A stretch of 64,000 nucleotides of DNA from Glebionis coronaria (GCA_025667525.1 JANFOE010000579.1:310001-374000); one strand, 5' to 3'; shown: positions 35,678 to 48,181, counted from the stretch's first letter. Numbers and translations: made by a program. Notes: a model not told the origin generated them from the letters alone.

Positions 35678-38351
35678 GTATTTTCAAAAGATGTTTATAA
35701 AGTCAGAGGGTGGATGAGGTAATAAGTGGCTCGATTTAGTATATTTGTCTAAAGGAATAGATGACAACTAACCAATATAGTAAAAGCTAAGAAGTAATGA
35801 AACTACATATACCATGTTACAACAAAAAACATGTGATTAACTCACCTATAAGGATTATAAGGATCCACAAAACTTCACATAACCTATCAATAAGAATTAG
35901 TGAAAAGAAATAAGCATAGCTTGAGCATGATTAGATACAATTATGAAGAATCAAGAATTATAACAATAAAAGATTTCTTCTTTTTTGCTTCAGTTTTTTT
36001 TGCCTAGAAAGTGCTCCCTTCACTGATTTGCTGGTAGCTTCCTCCACTAATATTTCTTTTCATATTCTTGGCTGGCAGTAGAACCTAGTGGTGGTGGGGT
36101 TGCTGAAAGTATTATAGACAATTTCAATCTGTATGATTTCGACCCGCTAATTAATTTTCCTGTTTGACAGGTCTAATAATATTAAAGGACAATTTTATTG
36201 AGCATACCTGGACTCCCTGATCAAGAATCAATAAATGCGATGAGCGTTAACCCTTTATATTCACTTGATATTGCATCCTTCAGGTTTGCAGCAGTTTAAC
36301 GAAAAATATAGTATAGTACATGGCTCCAATAACTATGCTCAATACATCACTAAAGACTTGTTTCTCTAGTTGTTATTCGTATGCACACACATATTTAGCA
36401 GTTATTACAATCATCTTTGAAGTGGCAGATTTAAGCCGTTTATGAGTAAAAAGGTATGTTCACACTGTTTCTAATGAGACCAATGAGACAAATAGAAACT
36501 TGGCTAGGCGTTGAATTGAATATTTGAACGACACCTATAGTTTGTTTAAAATACATTCTGAATGTACAGTTTTTGGATTGATAAACATTGTAATTATATT
36601 GTTTTTAGACTCTTGTTTTTAACACGTTAACTAATTTTATCGGACCAGAATTATACACAACAATAGGATGATCACATTAACATAATCCTTTTTTAACAAA
36701 TTTAGTTTTCCATTACTACACTAAAATGGTAGAGTATTACGTACCATCTGATCTTGCACCAAGGTGAAATAATAAACATGAACCGAGCAATCATTTGGTC
36801 TACTCGTCCTCTCTTCTGTCTGAATCTGAGATATGAAAACAAACATTATATCAAGCACATCAGTTATGAGAACCATTCAATATGTACCATCCATCAACAT
36901 TATATATAATAATAATAACTATCGTTAATGAGGGAGTTCTTAGTGGGTGAAGGATAGTGTGTACCATACATCTCCGGAAGCGGTTGATGATTTCTCGGAG
37001 GAGGACGCATAAATAGTGTTATAATTCCTGCAACATTCTCTAGATAGAAAAGTGCAAACCTGTAAGCTACCATGGCTCTAAAATGTTAAACACATGAAAT
37101 GTGCGGAAAAGTTAACATGATCTAGTCAGTCGGCGTCCAATATCAGCATCCATAACGTTTAAATACAATATGAATAACACGCAAGGAAGGCACACGGCAA
37201 ACATTCTGTGAATTTTTTAAAGTATTTCCCAATATCCAAATCCTCTTTGTCGATGTTTTTTTATTCATGTTTTGGTATATATGAAATTTTTGAAAAAAAA
37301 AGGGTATGTATAAAGTTGCCCCTTTGGCTAAAAAAGCACAAATCATCTGAGAATCTAATAACTAAAATTGTTCAAAAATCTTCAATACCAAATGCCACTC
37401 GATTCCCCGCTCATGCTTTAGGTATTAAACACTGATTAAAAGAAAAAATCAAACCTGTCGATCTTCTATCGAGCCAGCACCATGTTAAAAAGAACCTTTC
37501 TTTTAGTAACATTTGTTCAAAAGATAGCAACAACGGCGTGCGAACATGTATTACAGTTTTAATGGCACAATAAATAAACCAGGTGCATAACAAAACTTAC
37601 ACTATGATGTCGACTATATGGTCATCATACCGAAAACAATGAATTGACAGACTTGGTCAAAACGTCGAATATATAAATAGGTTAATGGTGCTTCTGCACA
37701 ATTGTTTACAAAAGGTAAATATACAATTCTAATGTAGTACAACTGGATGCAATAATATAATTTCAGTATACCTTGTAAGGTACGTATGAATGGTTTGATT
37801 TTCTGAGATGTGTAAACGGTTAATAGAACTGATAGAAGCCATGCACAGGAGTCCATTAGATTGACAATATCTACCATACCCTTGGTCAAGATATCATGGG
37901 ATACGCATATGTATCTTTCTTTTTTTCACATCTTCCCCAGCCAGCTGACAGAAGATAAAGATCAAAAGTCGACTACAAAACCTCCTAGATTGTATACTAC
38001 TTTCACAAAAAACCTCAGTTTAAGCTTAATTTAAGATTATTAGCTTCATAAGATCTGAAAAAAGCCAATAAGCAGACGCTATGAACACCTAAGCTTTTCA
38101 CTCTATAGCAAAAAATAAGCCATAAACTCGCCTTAATAAGCTTAGATGCCCCAATAAGCCTATAGTGGTAAGCTTATCAGCTTATCAAGTTTAACAATCT
38201 AATATCAAATAATAGGAGGTGCTTGTTTAAGGTTAGATGGGCTTATGAGCATATTTGATTCACATTGATATTTCATATAAAGGCCACTTTTTTTGCCACA
38301 AATCTCAAAATAAGAAAGGAAAAAATGGGACTTATGAAATGTAACCAGAAT
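35678..38351. other. non-coding, probably Helitron body and other decayed repeats
   Basis: Short open frames without domains. Sequence near 38040-38200 has repeated AATAAGCTTA and TAAGCTTATC inverted motifs typical of a decayed MITE. No gene can be supported. Confidence 0.4.
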
Positions 38352-38365
38352 CATATAACATCAGC

Positions 38366-38507
38366 GGCTCAGATTCGCGAGTGTTGACATGGATAAAAGA
38401 GGAGCCGATCCGCCATGGCTGCAAACACCATGCACATGGTGTTGCCCCGCCAACACGGGTCGTTTTCACTCACCATGATCAATAGTAAATGCAATATCAT
38501 CATTGCC
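38366..38507 (-). ncRNA. box C/D snoRNA-like unit 9
   Basis: Minus strand: GGC, C box ATGATGA, the module, D box CTGA, GCC. P1 is seven pairs (CGATCCG 38406-38412 with CGGGTCG 38456-38462, one G-U). P2 is 10 or more pairs (38421-38432 with 38435-38445). CATGGCT is at 38414-38420 and CCCGCCAACA at 38446-38455. It is the longest-stemmed copy and shares no stem sequence with the left cluster, which is strong evidence for the fold. Confidence 0.68.
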
Positions 38508-39010
38508 TATAATTCACAATCTTAAATTACCATGAGATTATAAAAGCAGTCGTAAGCAAGCGAACGAAGGCCAACATGAGCAAAGAAACACGACCAAGGC
38601 TACACACCCGTCAAGATCGTCGCACACAACAGGCAGCGGCAACGAAAACAACGGGGGCAACGTAGGGACATTCGAGCCTATTGGCTTAGCAAACATAAAG
38701 CAACTAACAACAAAGCATCTTCTAATCGATACCCAGTTTTCTTTTCTGTTGCGTTAAAACATGAGCACAAAGCATATGCAACGCAAAAGCCGGAAGCATA
38801 AGCAATGCGAAATTGATCCAATAGCATCAGTTAACCAACAGGACGATCCTTATCGTACTCACAATAGTGCAAATCTGAGTATGTGAGTGAAGAGGGTTAA
38901 AACATTACACAGCAAACACGTAAACTATTTTTTACGCATTTGTTTATCAGAGAAAGGGACTACAAAAAAAGGAATACGATTGGCCATTTCCATAATCATA
39001 TAACATCAGC

Positions 39011-39154
39011 GGCTCAGATTCGCGAGTGTTGACATGGATAAAAGAGGAGCCGATCCGCCATGGCTGCAAACACCATGCACATGGTGCTGCCCCGCCAAGA
39101 CAGGGGTCGTTTTCACTCACCATGATCAATAGTAAATGTAATATCATCATTGCC
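39011..39154 (-). ncRNA. box C/D snoRNA-like unit 10
   Basis: Tandem copy of unit 9 with C box ATGATGA and D box CTGA intact. P1 CGATCC/GGGTCG (39051-39056 with 39104-39109). CCCGCCAAGA restores the AAGA seen in the left cluster. Confidence 0.66.
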
Positions 39155-39647
39155 TATAATTCACAATCTTAAATTACCATGAGATTATAAAAGCAGCCGT
39201 AAGCAAGCGAACGAAGGCCAACATGAGCAAAGAAACACGACCAAGGCTACACACCCGTCAAGATCGTCGCACACAGCAGGCAGCGGCAACGAAAACAACG
39301 GGGGCAACGTAGGCACATTCGAGCCTATTGGCTTAGCAAACATAAAGCAACTAACAACAAAGCATCTTCTAATCGATACCCAGTTTTTGTTTCCATTGCG
39401 TTAAAATATGAGCACAAAGCATATGCAACGCAAAAGCCGGAAGCATAAGCAACCCAAAATTGATCCGTTTGTGCTGCGTGACCACTTAAGAGTAACCACA
39501 ACCTGTTAAAACCAATATCGCTAACAAAGTCATCTGATAAGTATACTTTTTTAGGCACAAATCGCACCATCAATCTGTGGGCAAACAAAATGACACATTT
39601 CCATTTGTAGTAGCTAATAAACTTGTGGTATCTAATATGTAGCATGT

Positions 39648-41579
39648 TGATAGGTGTGTAAACACCCATCTTTTCTACCACTTAACTACAATAATAACCG
39701 GACCAAAACGTGTATCTTATGTCTTTTATGTCGGAATTATGCGTGGTTTGTGTTTTTGTTGTGATTTAGGATGAAAAGGTGAATAATGGATAAAACACGG
39801 ACATTCACGGGCATTTATGGACTTTTATTGAAGAAAAGGATAAAAGACGAAGTCAAGAAGTCAAGAGTGCAAAAAGAACGGAAGTCCACGACCAATTCTG
39901 AAGATTTATCGAAGAAAAAGTCAAAAGACGGAGGTTTATCAAAAGCCGAAGAATTCAAGTCTATTTTATTGAAGAATTTAAAGACGAGTTCAAAGAAATC
40001 CCGAAGCTAAAAGTCCTTTAAGTCTACATTTAATGAAGATTAAAGAAGAAGGGACTTAATCTCGCAATTAAGAAGAAGATTAAAGAAGGAGGGACTAAGT
40101 ATGCAATTAAGGAAGCTTCCTAAGCAAGCTTTAGTCTTCCCTATAAATAGACTAGATTAGTTATCATTTCACTCTTGTTGGCTAGGGTGACACTAGTTCT
40201 TCCACCATTTAAATACTTGTCATTTACATTAATTGTCAATTTAATTACCTTGTCTCGCACCTTAAATTCATTTAATTTCAAGTAAGTTTTCATTTAATTA
40301 TTGTCAATCTTTACTTTATCTTGTCAATCTCTTATCTACCTTTCTTAATCTTTGATTTGTGGTGTTTATGTTTATGTTCATGCTTTTATTTTGATCCAAA
40401 GTGGTTTTTGATTATTGTGGTAAAAGTTGTTTAATTTCATGTTTTTAATTGTTTGTTGATGCTTATTCATTGAATCGTTACTGTTTATATTCATACGTGT
40501 GTTGATTTTGGTTACTTTTTATTGTTTATATCTGCTACTGTTTCCTTGTTCTTCGGGGATATTTGCTTGTTTCTGATCTTTCCAGATAAGTTCCGAACCA
40601 AGAAGGTTGAAAGTGTTCATTCGGAACTTCTAAAGTTCCGAATCAAGGCTTCATTCGGAAGATTAAACTTGTTCATTCGGAAGTCAAAACTTCCGAACCA
40701 AGACTCTTCATCCGGAAGTCAAAACTTCCGAACCAAACATACTCATTCAGAACTTCCAAAGTTCCGAACCAAGGGTTTCATCCGGAACTTTTCAAAAGTT
40801 CCGAATCAACTCAAAGTTCCGAATCAAGGACCTAAGTTCCGAATTAGGGTTGTTCATTCGGAAGTCAAAAACTTCCGAGTCAAGAGAAATCTTCCGACTC
40901 AAGGTAGGTTCATTCGGAAGTTATAAACTTCCGAATCAAGGGGTTTCATCCGGAACATTCCGAATCAAGGAGTGACCAAAAAAACTTCCGAATCAAGGCA
41001 AGATTTACAAGATTCCGAATCAGCAAGTTCCGAATGAACGATTGTTTTGGATAAGTGACATATTGAGACAAATTTGTTCCGGATCAAGGATTTTGGTAAT
41101 ATTCCAAGTAAAGAAGAGTCATTTCAACCAAAGGTGACATTTAGGTCGAGTGATTATTCCAAACGAAGGTTTATTCCGAATGAGCTGTATTCAGGTTCTT
41201 ATTAGCTTTTGCTTTTGACTTTTATTTTCAAGCTTTATTTTTCTTACCTTTTATTTAATTGCACTTTTAGATTAATTGCCTTAGTTTTAGTCGCACTTTA
41301 AGTTGCCTTAGATAGATTTAAGTTTACGTCAATTTACTTTAGTGCCCTTTAATTTTAGTCACGTTTTTAAATACTCGCCCTTTACTTTAATTAGACTTTG
41401 ATTTACTTTAAGAGCACTTTTACTTTTAAGTCTTTGCATTTAAATTTAAAATCACCCAAAAATATTCTTTTTCACTAAAGATCAACTAAGTCACACATAG
41501 AGAGCTAAGATCAATTCGTTAAGATACCGAGAACACGAACTTAATCTTTAATTTTTATACGGGCAAAAGCCTTGTATCA
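39648..41579 (+). mobile_element. solo LTR, diverged relative of LARD-2
   Basis: TG...CA, 1932 bp, with perfect 5-bp target duplication CATGT (39643-39647, 41580-41584) and no internal region, so it is a product of LTR-LTR recombination. The start TGATAGGTGTGTAAACACCC matches the LTRs at 56110 and 61811. It has the same lysine-rich frame near its left end (39786-40010), and its repeat array (about 40580-41200) is built on TTCCGAATCAAGG / CATTCGGAAG rather than TTCCGGATC. Confidence 0.9.
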
Positions 41580-41584
41580 CATGT

Positions 41585-42607
41585 GTATGGCTTACTTGAT
41601 TAATAAGCCATACTGCGATAATATAAGCGTAAACAAACACCCCCGAAGCCATCATTATGCAATGACAGCAACTCACACTCATAACAACAAATACCATTAC
41701 CTAATATGAAAAAAAATGTATTGAGACACAAATCGAACCCCTCAAAACCTGCAAACAGAGATGGATAACAACAAAGTAGCAAACATTCTTTCTAAAAGGT
41801 AAAAAATACATTATTGTCAAAAAACAACATATATCTGATTTAAAGGTTAGATAAGCACAAACTCATCACATAACCTCATTTAAGAGACAGATGAGATCAA
41901 CATTTAGATGCGGTGGTTCAGAATTAACAAAAACTTAGATTCATAGTTTTATTGGTGGGAAGTTTCAGCTTATCTCATATAAGCCAAAATCATATAAGCT
42001 GAAAAGGCCACAAATAAGGTTAAACAAATACAATCACTGCTATTACCACCAAAATCCTAATTAGGATTTATATAATCAGTCTTAAATAAAAAACATACCT
42101 TAATAACCAATAGAAATTATGACAATTAAAGGATTGGAAAAGCCCCAAATGTCAAACTTCAAATCGAATCGAACCGAATGTGTGAGGTGTGTGTTTTTAG
42201 ATGGGAATTAGATAGGATGGGAATTAGATAGGATTGAGAGAGAATTATTGGTGATATATGTGTGTATGTAACAGATGTGTAAATCAAGAGCCATACCGGT
42301 GAACAGCGAAGATGTTGAATTTCTTGGCAAGGCCATACCAATGAACAGCATATTGGAAAATCGAACGCCAGCTAGACAATGTAAAGATGCCTCCCACTGA
42401 CATCGAACGGCATAAAATGGTTTCCTCTCACAGACTTTTATATATTTGTTTAATAATGTATTTCCCAATTCCCCTTATTGTATTAAGGGGGTAATAACTT
42501 TTGTTTCATACTTTAAGTTTCTTAGTTTTTAAAACATATATATTAAATTATAAAAAAAATAAAAAAAAAAATATAACAAATTTGATGTGCCAGTTTTTAT
42601 AACATCT
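41585..42607. other. non-coding sequence with a perfect small hairpin
   Basis: GTATGGCTTA-cttgattaa-TAAGCCATAC hairpin at about 41585-41613. The remainder shows only short frames and A/T runs. Confidence 0.45.
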
Positions 42608-42617
42608 GAAGAGCCAG

Positions 42618-42730
42618 TTTCCCGCCATATAATTTTCTCAATCTCCCGCCAAAAGCAAAGTAGGTCTTATGAGCTTTTATTACTTTGCCCTACCTACTAC
42701 TACTACATCTTTTTCTTCTATATATATTAA
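42618..42730 (+). promoter_or_regulatory. promoter-like region: two E2F-type sites and a TATA box
   Basis: TTTCCCGCC (42618-42626) and TCTCCCGCC (42642-42650) match the plant E2F consensus TTTSSCGS, the first exactly in its core. CTATATATATTA (about 42719-42730) is a good TATA box. The inferred transcription start, about 30 nt on, would lie just upstream of the hairpin at 42768. A diverged copy of the E2F block is at 44240-44340. Confidence 0.5.
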
Positions 42731-42767
42731 GTCCAACAACTCATACTCCAGAATATAACATATTGTA

Positions 42768-42957
42768 GCATGTTTATTTGTGTGATTATGGTAAATTCGC
42801 GCCTTAGGACATCCATGGGCATTAGATCATATGCATCTCATGACGAAAAGTTTAGTATCAAGCTTCTGACATGAAGCTGTTAAACTAGATGCATATGATG
42901 TAATGCTCATGGGTGTCCTCAGGCGCGACTTTACCATAATCACACAAATAAACATGC
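42768..42957 (+). ncRNA. long MIRNA-precursor-like hairpin
   Basis: Left arm 42768-42838 and right arm 42887-42957 are 71 nt each and complementary at 66 positions. The 48-nt apical part folds further (AGTTTA/TAAACT and AGCTTC/GAAGCT). Size and near-perfect arms fit a young plant MIRNA or inverted-repeat locus. No known miRNA was recognised in either arm. A palindromic MITE is the alternative, though I see no target duplication. The strand is inferred from the TATA box. Confidence 0.5.
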
Positions 42958-43335
42958 ATGCTTCAGTATGTCGAGGTTGCTTTCACGGCCTCTTTGGTAT
43001 TTTCGTTGTTTGAATCAAATTTTGCAGTTTATGAGTTAACACATATCCGTAAAGCCATGAGAACTGGTAGCTTCAGAAATGTCTTGTTAAGAAGGATAAG
43101 GGTTGCTCTTTTGAAGCCAAGCAGCAAAGTTGGTTTGTTCAGATCAGGCATTATTGTACCTAAAATTAGCGATGATGAACTATTTTGTACAGTAACTTAT
43201 TATGAGACGTACTGTATTAGTTGGTGTAATAAAGTGTTCTTTCAGTGTTTGTGCCAATTAAAAACTATCTGCTGCAACTATATTGATTTGTTGTTTATTT
43301 TAAGAATTGTCTACATAATGAGGAAATCAGCCTGA
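42958..43335 (+). CDS. hypothetical ORF, doubtful
   Basis: A 125-aa frame immediately after the hairpin. The first half (TASLVFSLFESNFAVYELTH, RKAMRTGSFRNVLLRRIRVA) reads protein-like; the second half is Cys-rich and odd. It could be part of the same transcript as the hairpin, or a decayed exon. No family recognised. Confidence 0.25.
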   Translation: MLQYVEVAFTASLVFSLFESNFAVYELTHIRKAMRTGSFRNVLLRRIRVALLKPSSKVGLFRSGIIVPKISDDELFCTVTYYETYCISWCNKVFFQCLCQLKTICCNYIDLLFILRIVYIMRKSA

Positions 43336-43438
43336 AACTCAAATGTCTTTATAGATGTACATGTAATGATGTAAGAAAATCCACCATTCAGTGATTTGTG
43401 CCGGGTCATTAATTACGAAACATATGTAGTTTCATTAT

Positions 43439-43467
43439 ACTAGACGATTACCCGCGCATAGCGACGG
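43439..43467 (-). mobile_element. Helitron 3' terminus
   Basis: Minus strand: hairpin built from CCGTCGC/GCGCGG with one bulged base, then TAATCGT and CTAG-T. The minisatellite at 43500-43865 lies just inside it. Confidence 0.5.
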
Positions 43468-43499
43468 AATTGTCTAACAAAATATAATTAACGATATGT

Positions 43500-43865
43500 T
43501 AATTGACCTGGATGGTCAAACCCGTGACCCGAAAATTGCCTACCGACTAATAGTTAACGATATTCTAATTGACCAGTTGGTCAAACCGGTAACTCGGTGA
43601 CTTGGTCGAATTGAGTCGGTGGTCGAACCAGTGACTCAACCGTTGGTCGAACCTGTAACCCGATGACTCAATCGGATTAACCCGGTGGTCAAACCCGTGG
43701 CCCGATGACTCGACCGGATTGACCCGATGGTCGAACCCGTGACCCGATGGTCGAACCAGTGACCTGATGGTCGAACCCGGACCCGGTGACTTGACCAAGT
43801 TGACCTGATGGTAGAACTCATGACCTGATATGACACCCGGATTAACCCGGTGGTTCAACCCGTGA
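43500..43865. repeat. minisatellite of GGTCGAACC / GTGACCCGATG units
   Basis: Irregular tandem array of about 20-35-bp units such as CCCGATGGTCGAACC and GTGACCCG with much internal variation, including ACCGGATTGACC. Probably part of the Helitron interior. Confidence 0.7.
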
Positions 43866-44239
43866 CCATGTATTAAATGTTTAACTTTATATTTATTGCA
43901 TTCTAATTTAAGTTTATCACTATTTCCTTAATTATCATATTTTCACTTTCAAGAATTGGGCATACACCCTTTATATATTAGTATAGATATAGATTAGTAT
44001 AAATATTTTATGTCTTTCTTACTAAACCGTAAGCTCGGGATCGTCCAAGCTCGACTTGTTTGAGTTTTCTACCGATCCGATCGCTAGCTTATCGTGAACG
44101 TCTTGGCACGTTTTCACCCTAGCCCCTAGTCCTTGTCCTTTGGTCGAAACTTGATTAGGACACTTAATGGATGTGCTTTCATAGTTGCATGTTAGGTACG
44201 AATATTAAAGATGAAAAGGACAATGAGAAATGCTATCAC

Positions 44240-44340
44240 ATGGCTAGCCAGCTTCCCGCCATATAGTTCTCTCAGTCTCCCGCCAAATGAAAAGCTAGGT
44301 CTTGTGAAATTGCTAGTACTTTGCAGTTTACCCTTTCAAG
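44240..44340 (+). promoter_or_regulatory. second copy of the E2F-site block
   Basis: CTTCCCGCCATATAGTTCTC and GTCTCCCGCCAAA align with 42610-42660, followed by the same AGGTCTTRTGA and TACTTTG segments. No TATA box or hairpin follows, so it may be a promoter fragment only. Confidence 0.45.
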
Positions 44341-46214
44341 TTTCAATATCATCTCTTCTTCAAAAGAACTTTTAGTTCTCATGATGTTTTAATAGTTTCA
44401 ATCTACTACGTATCTCCGATGACAAAATTGTGATGGTCGGGTGCTCACTGCTTTCTTCATAGGTTAAACAAGAACAGTTTATTAGCTTATGAGGCGTCAA
44501 AACAGAATTCATGAAATAGTGTTTGAAGCAGCTTATTAGCTGAAACTGTTTAATATAAGCCGGTCCCAAACAGCTTACTAAAATAATTTGAGCTAGCTAA
44601 TAATCCTAAGCTATATAGCCATTCATACACTCAGCCACTCAGGTTATGTTTGAGATTGGTGTTTGTAAAATTGATTATGCGTTTTCAAATAGCGGTTACC
44701 TTGCTTTTACAAAACTGTGATGTTTTGATGATTACTTTTTTTCATATGGTTTTTCAAACACATATTTCTAGCTACTACTTATGGCAAACACAATGGTAAG
44801 AAGATAATCCCCCGAAACGCTATCCCAAACACCCCCTAAGAGTGCTTGTAAAAGGAAGTTCGGGTTTTGCTTGTGCTTATCTTTTACATAAGCACTCAAA
44901 TTAAAGCAGATACTAACATACTCATTTTTTAAGCATTTAGCAGTCTAAGTTTAGTAATCCGAAACGCCTCATTCTCAGCTGTTTACATGAACTCCCAAAC
45001 TCCCTGTAAAAGTATTGAATAAGCTTTCTAGTCCTTATTATAATTTACATATTAGGAGAAGGCAAACGGACAACAAGCTACGCCGCTAGTCTTTTTTATA
45101 TAGCAAAACCAAGTCCTTATTAAATACCACTAAGTATGAATGAACTGCATAATCCATGACTATCACCAGTGTTATTTATATAAGCTGGAATTTGTAATTT
45201 TTTTTGAACGGTAAATTTTAGTGGTTAGTGGGTCGAGTCGTGCAATAACATTCAAGCGATAGAATGTTATGTTAGACTCCTTATTCAGTTCGCCTGAAAG
45301 GGCCTTTAGAAAGCCTTGAACTTAAGATCTCCACGAAACCTCTCAAATAAACCACGTAATCCAACATTGGTGGTCAAATGAGTAAGCTAGTTGGGTAATG
45401 AATAACCCGTAAATGCATTAGTAATTTAATACGCTTGGTTTGCATTTTACAAACTGTAGTACCTCTAAATTATAGATGTACTTTCATGTTAGCATTTTCT
45501 GACTAAAAGATTAATTAAATTGTTCAAATATAACCATTTAATTCAGTAAACACATCCGAATTCAAATTGGATAGATTCCTATGAAGCTTCCTCCGAAGAA
45601 CGTGCGCGTCTCCCTGAAGTAGCGTTGTGAACATACAATATTGTCATATTACACAAGTATATACGTAAATTAGAGTAATGTTTTTCACGCATTACCCCGA
45701 TAAGCGTACTTTTTATTCTCTTCAAGTTTATCAATTTTGATATATTTACAACCTTTTTGTAATATATCGCAAAATTCTCAATGTAGTCCTAATAAACCCC
45801 CTCTTTGTTTTTGCAATATATGATTATTATATTTATCTTTTATATCTGGATATAGACGCTTGTTTAATATTTTCATTGTTTCAACCAATATTATAATGGC
45901 ATGAGCTCAATGTTTGTTTTGTGAATGGTTATGTTGATTTATAATCCCACATAGTCCAATGAAAGAAACTTTTCATACTTTATATATTTGTTGTAAACAA
46001 ATTGTGATAATTTGTGATTGATGCTATCTTGTTGGATATGATTTTGCACTAAGATGAAAACATGTTTCTTCATCTTAAAGTTTGAAATCATAGCCAAGAA
46101 CTAACACAAGTTCTCATTTTGATTAGTGTGATACTTTAGAAACTTGTACGGGTTTATGTCAGATTGGGTATAAATGTTTTTACATAATTAACATATATAT
46201 AAAGATCATGACAT
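44341..46214. other. non-coding sequence with dispersed repeat patches
   Basis: A patch at about 45200-45400 (TTTTTTGAACGG, GGGTCGAGTCGTGCAATRACAT, TTGAACTTAAGATCTC) has a relative at 46806-46935, so it is a dispersed repeat of SINE-like size. Nothing else is recognised. Confidence 0.4.
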
Positions 46215-46671
46215 CAAGGTTGTCAAGATCCCGATCTTAATCTTAGGATCTTACGATTTTACGATGATGCAAAGTAAAAACGATCTGGATCTTACGTAGG
46301 ATCTTTGCATGCTTAAGATCTTATAGGATCCCGATCTTGATCATAGGATCTTAGGATCTACTACGATCCGATCTTACTTTTTCTCGAGCGACAAACTAAT
46401 ACAAATTTATATGTTCTATTTTGTATAATGTAAAAAACAACATGTAAATCTTATTATACATTTCATAATCATAATTTAGGACCACATTTTTATAAATATT
46501 CGTATAATTTTGTGTTTACATGTATGTTAATTTGTAAATTTGTAAAATATTGCAAAAACTACTAAAAAAATTACATTATAGTAGGATCTTACGATCTCGA
46601 TCCTACTTTACGATCTCGATCTTACAAAGACAAAAACGATTCTAGGTAAGATCTCGATCTTGAAAACCTTG
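46215..46671. mobile_element. hAT-type MITE
   Basis: 457 bp, ends CAAGGTTGTCAAGATC / GATCTTGAAAACCTTG, perfect 8-bp target duplication CATGACAT (46207-46214, 46672-46679). Subterminal GGATCTTACGAT motifs recur in both orientations, as is usual for transposase-binding subterminal repeats of hAT elements. Confidence 0.9.
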
Positions 46672-46679
46672 CATGACAT

Positions 46680-48181
46680 ACATGAATCAATCTTAAATCC
46701 TTAAAGGGCTCTTCATTAAACTGTCCAGTAGCCCAGTAAGCCCAATAATAACCGATCCATGTAAAATTCATTAATTGCTTAACTTTAAACTATACAATAA
46801 TCAAATTTTTTTAGAACGGAAAAGATTAGTTGTTAGTGAGTCGAGTCATGCAATGACATCGGTCTTGAACTCAAAATCTCTAGGGAAACTCCTCAAAAAA
46901 AAACTAATTAGTAAAACTTTAATAACCAACTAAGCTAAACAAGTTGATTAACTATACAATAATCAATTACACTATTTATATGTTGATCAGGTTATATTAC
47001 ACAGTAAATAAAAATCGTGAGTATCCAATCAATTCCAATACATGTCTGCAATTGAATTACTGCTATGTATTTCGGGCTGGCATTTAAAAGAAAACCAAGC
47101 TTCACGGCGTTCGAGTTAAAAAAAGAAAAAAATGTTAATTTTAAAAAACGCGTACTCGAATTATTTAAATAAAGTTACTTAAATGATCTTGGATTTCTAT
47201 CTATTTATTGTTTTTTTTAAATAAAACTTTTTTTTATTAAATATGGAACGTATGTCTATCAGTCATAAAAATATATTATTAAAAAATCGTCGAATTACGG
47301 TAAGAAAAAAAGCCCAACATTATAATACTTATGAAATTTGTACGATATTAAAAAAAAGGTCGAAGTTTAATAAATGTTTTAATTTTTTTATAGAAGTATT
47401 CTTTTCAGAGTAATTGTAAAATGCATGAAAATAGTGTGGAAAGTGGTGCGTTGTAAAATTCTACTTTTAAATAATAACTTTGCGACGAAACAATAACTTA
47501 GAAACTATGATGTAACAATTTTCGTAAAAAATTAAAAAAAAATACTACTTAATAAGTTCTTTCGTTTTAAAGTTAGTTAGGGGTGTAATCAAGTCAAACT
47601 TTTATCGAGCAACTCGAGTTTGATCTCGAGCTTGGCTCGATCAAGCAAAGTTTTTATCAAGCTCAAGCTCAAAAAATAACTCAAAACTAAATCAAGCTCA
47701 AGCTCAAGCTTTTGATAGCTCGGCTCGAGTTTTTATCAAGCTTTTTTAAGCTCTATCAAAAATATGTTTTTATGATGAATTTATATAAACAACTAATTGT
47801 TAATTTGAGCCTAATTTTCAAGGTTAATTTTATAAATAAATAATATATATTAGAAAGACTTTTAACTCTGATTACATATATATTTTAGTTCTTTGTGTTT
47901 TATATGATTCTTTATTTTTGTAAATTTAATTATTGCATTTACTCGATACTTGGTGGAATACAATATATGTATAAATACTTTTTTTCCTCTTATTAATATT
48001 AAACGTAATGTGTCTAAATTGTGCTCGGATTCACATCATGCAATGGCCTTTAGGACCTTAATCGTATTGGAGTGCAAAACACATTTTGAAACCAAGATTG
48101 TACGATAGTTTTGTTATTGGTTTTATTAATGTAAAATAAATCAAATTTATTTTAAGTAATAATTTTTGTTTTTTTATTTTC
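46680..48181. other. AT-rich flank without genes
   Basis: Includes a CTCGAGC/GCTCAAGCTCAAGCT inverted-repeat-rich patch at 47590-47760, probably a decayed MITE. No coding signal. Confidence 0.45.

Larger units (their letters stand above)
38352..39447. repeat. tandem duplication (~636-bp offset) carrying snoRNA-like units 9 and 10
   Basis: 38352-38811 is repeated at 38988-39447 with few changes (for example GTGTTGC to GTGCTGC in the P2 stem). Each copy has one snoRNA-like unit and about 300 bp of flank including AGATCGTCGCACACA. Confidence 0.85.

Noticed and set aside
39325..39681. 118-aa minus-strand frame with hydrophobic stretches (LWLLLSG, ALLLVALCLL)
   Set aside because: It begins in LTR sequence and crosses the tandem-duplicated snoRNA flank; no homologous frame is kept in the other copy.
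40580..41200. Regular TTCCGAATC repeats as a CRISPR array
   Set aside because: Units are short, inverted as well as direct, lie inside an LTR, and the genome is a plant's.
42768..42957. Hairpin as a miR167 precursor because of TGAAGCTG in the loop
   Set aside because: Only eight bases match, they lie in the apical region and the rest disagrees.
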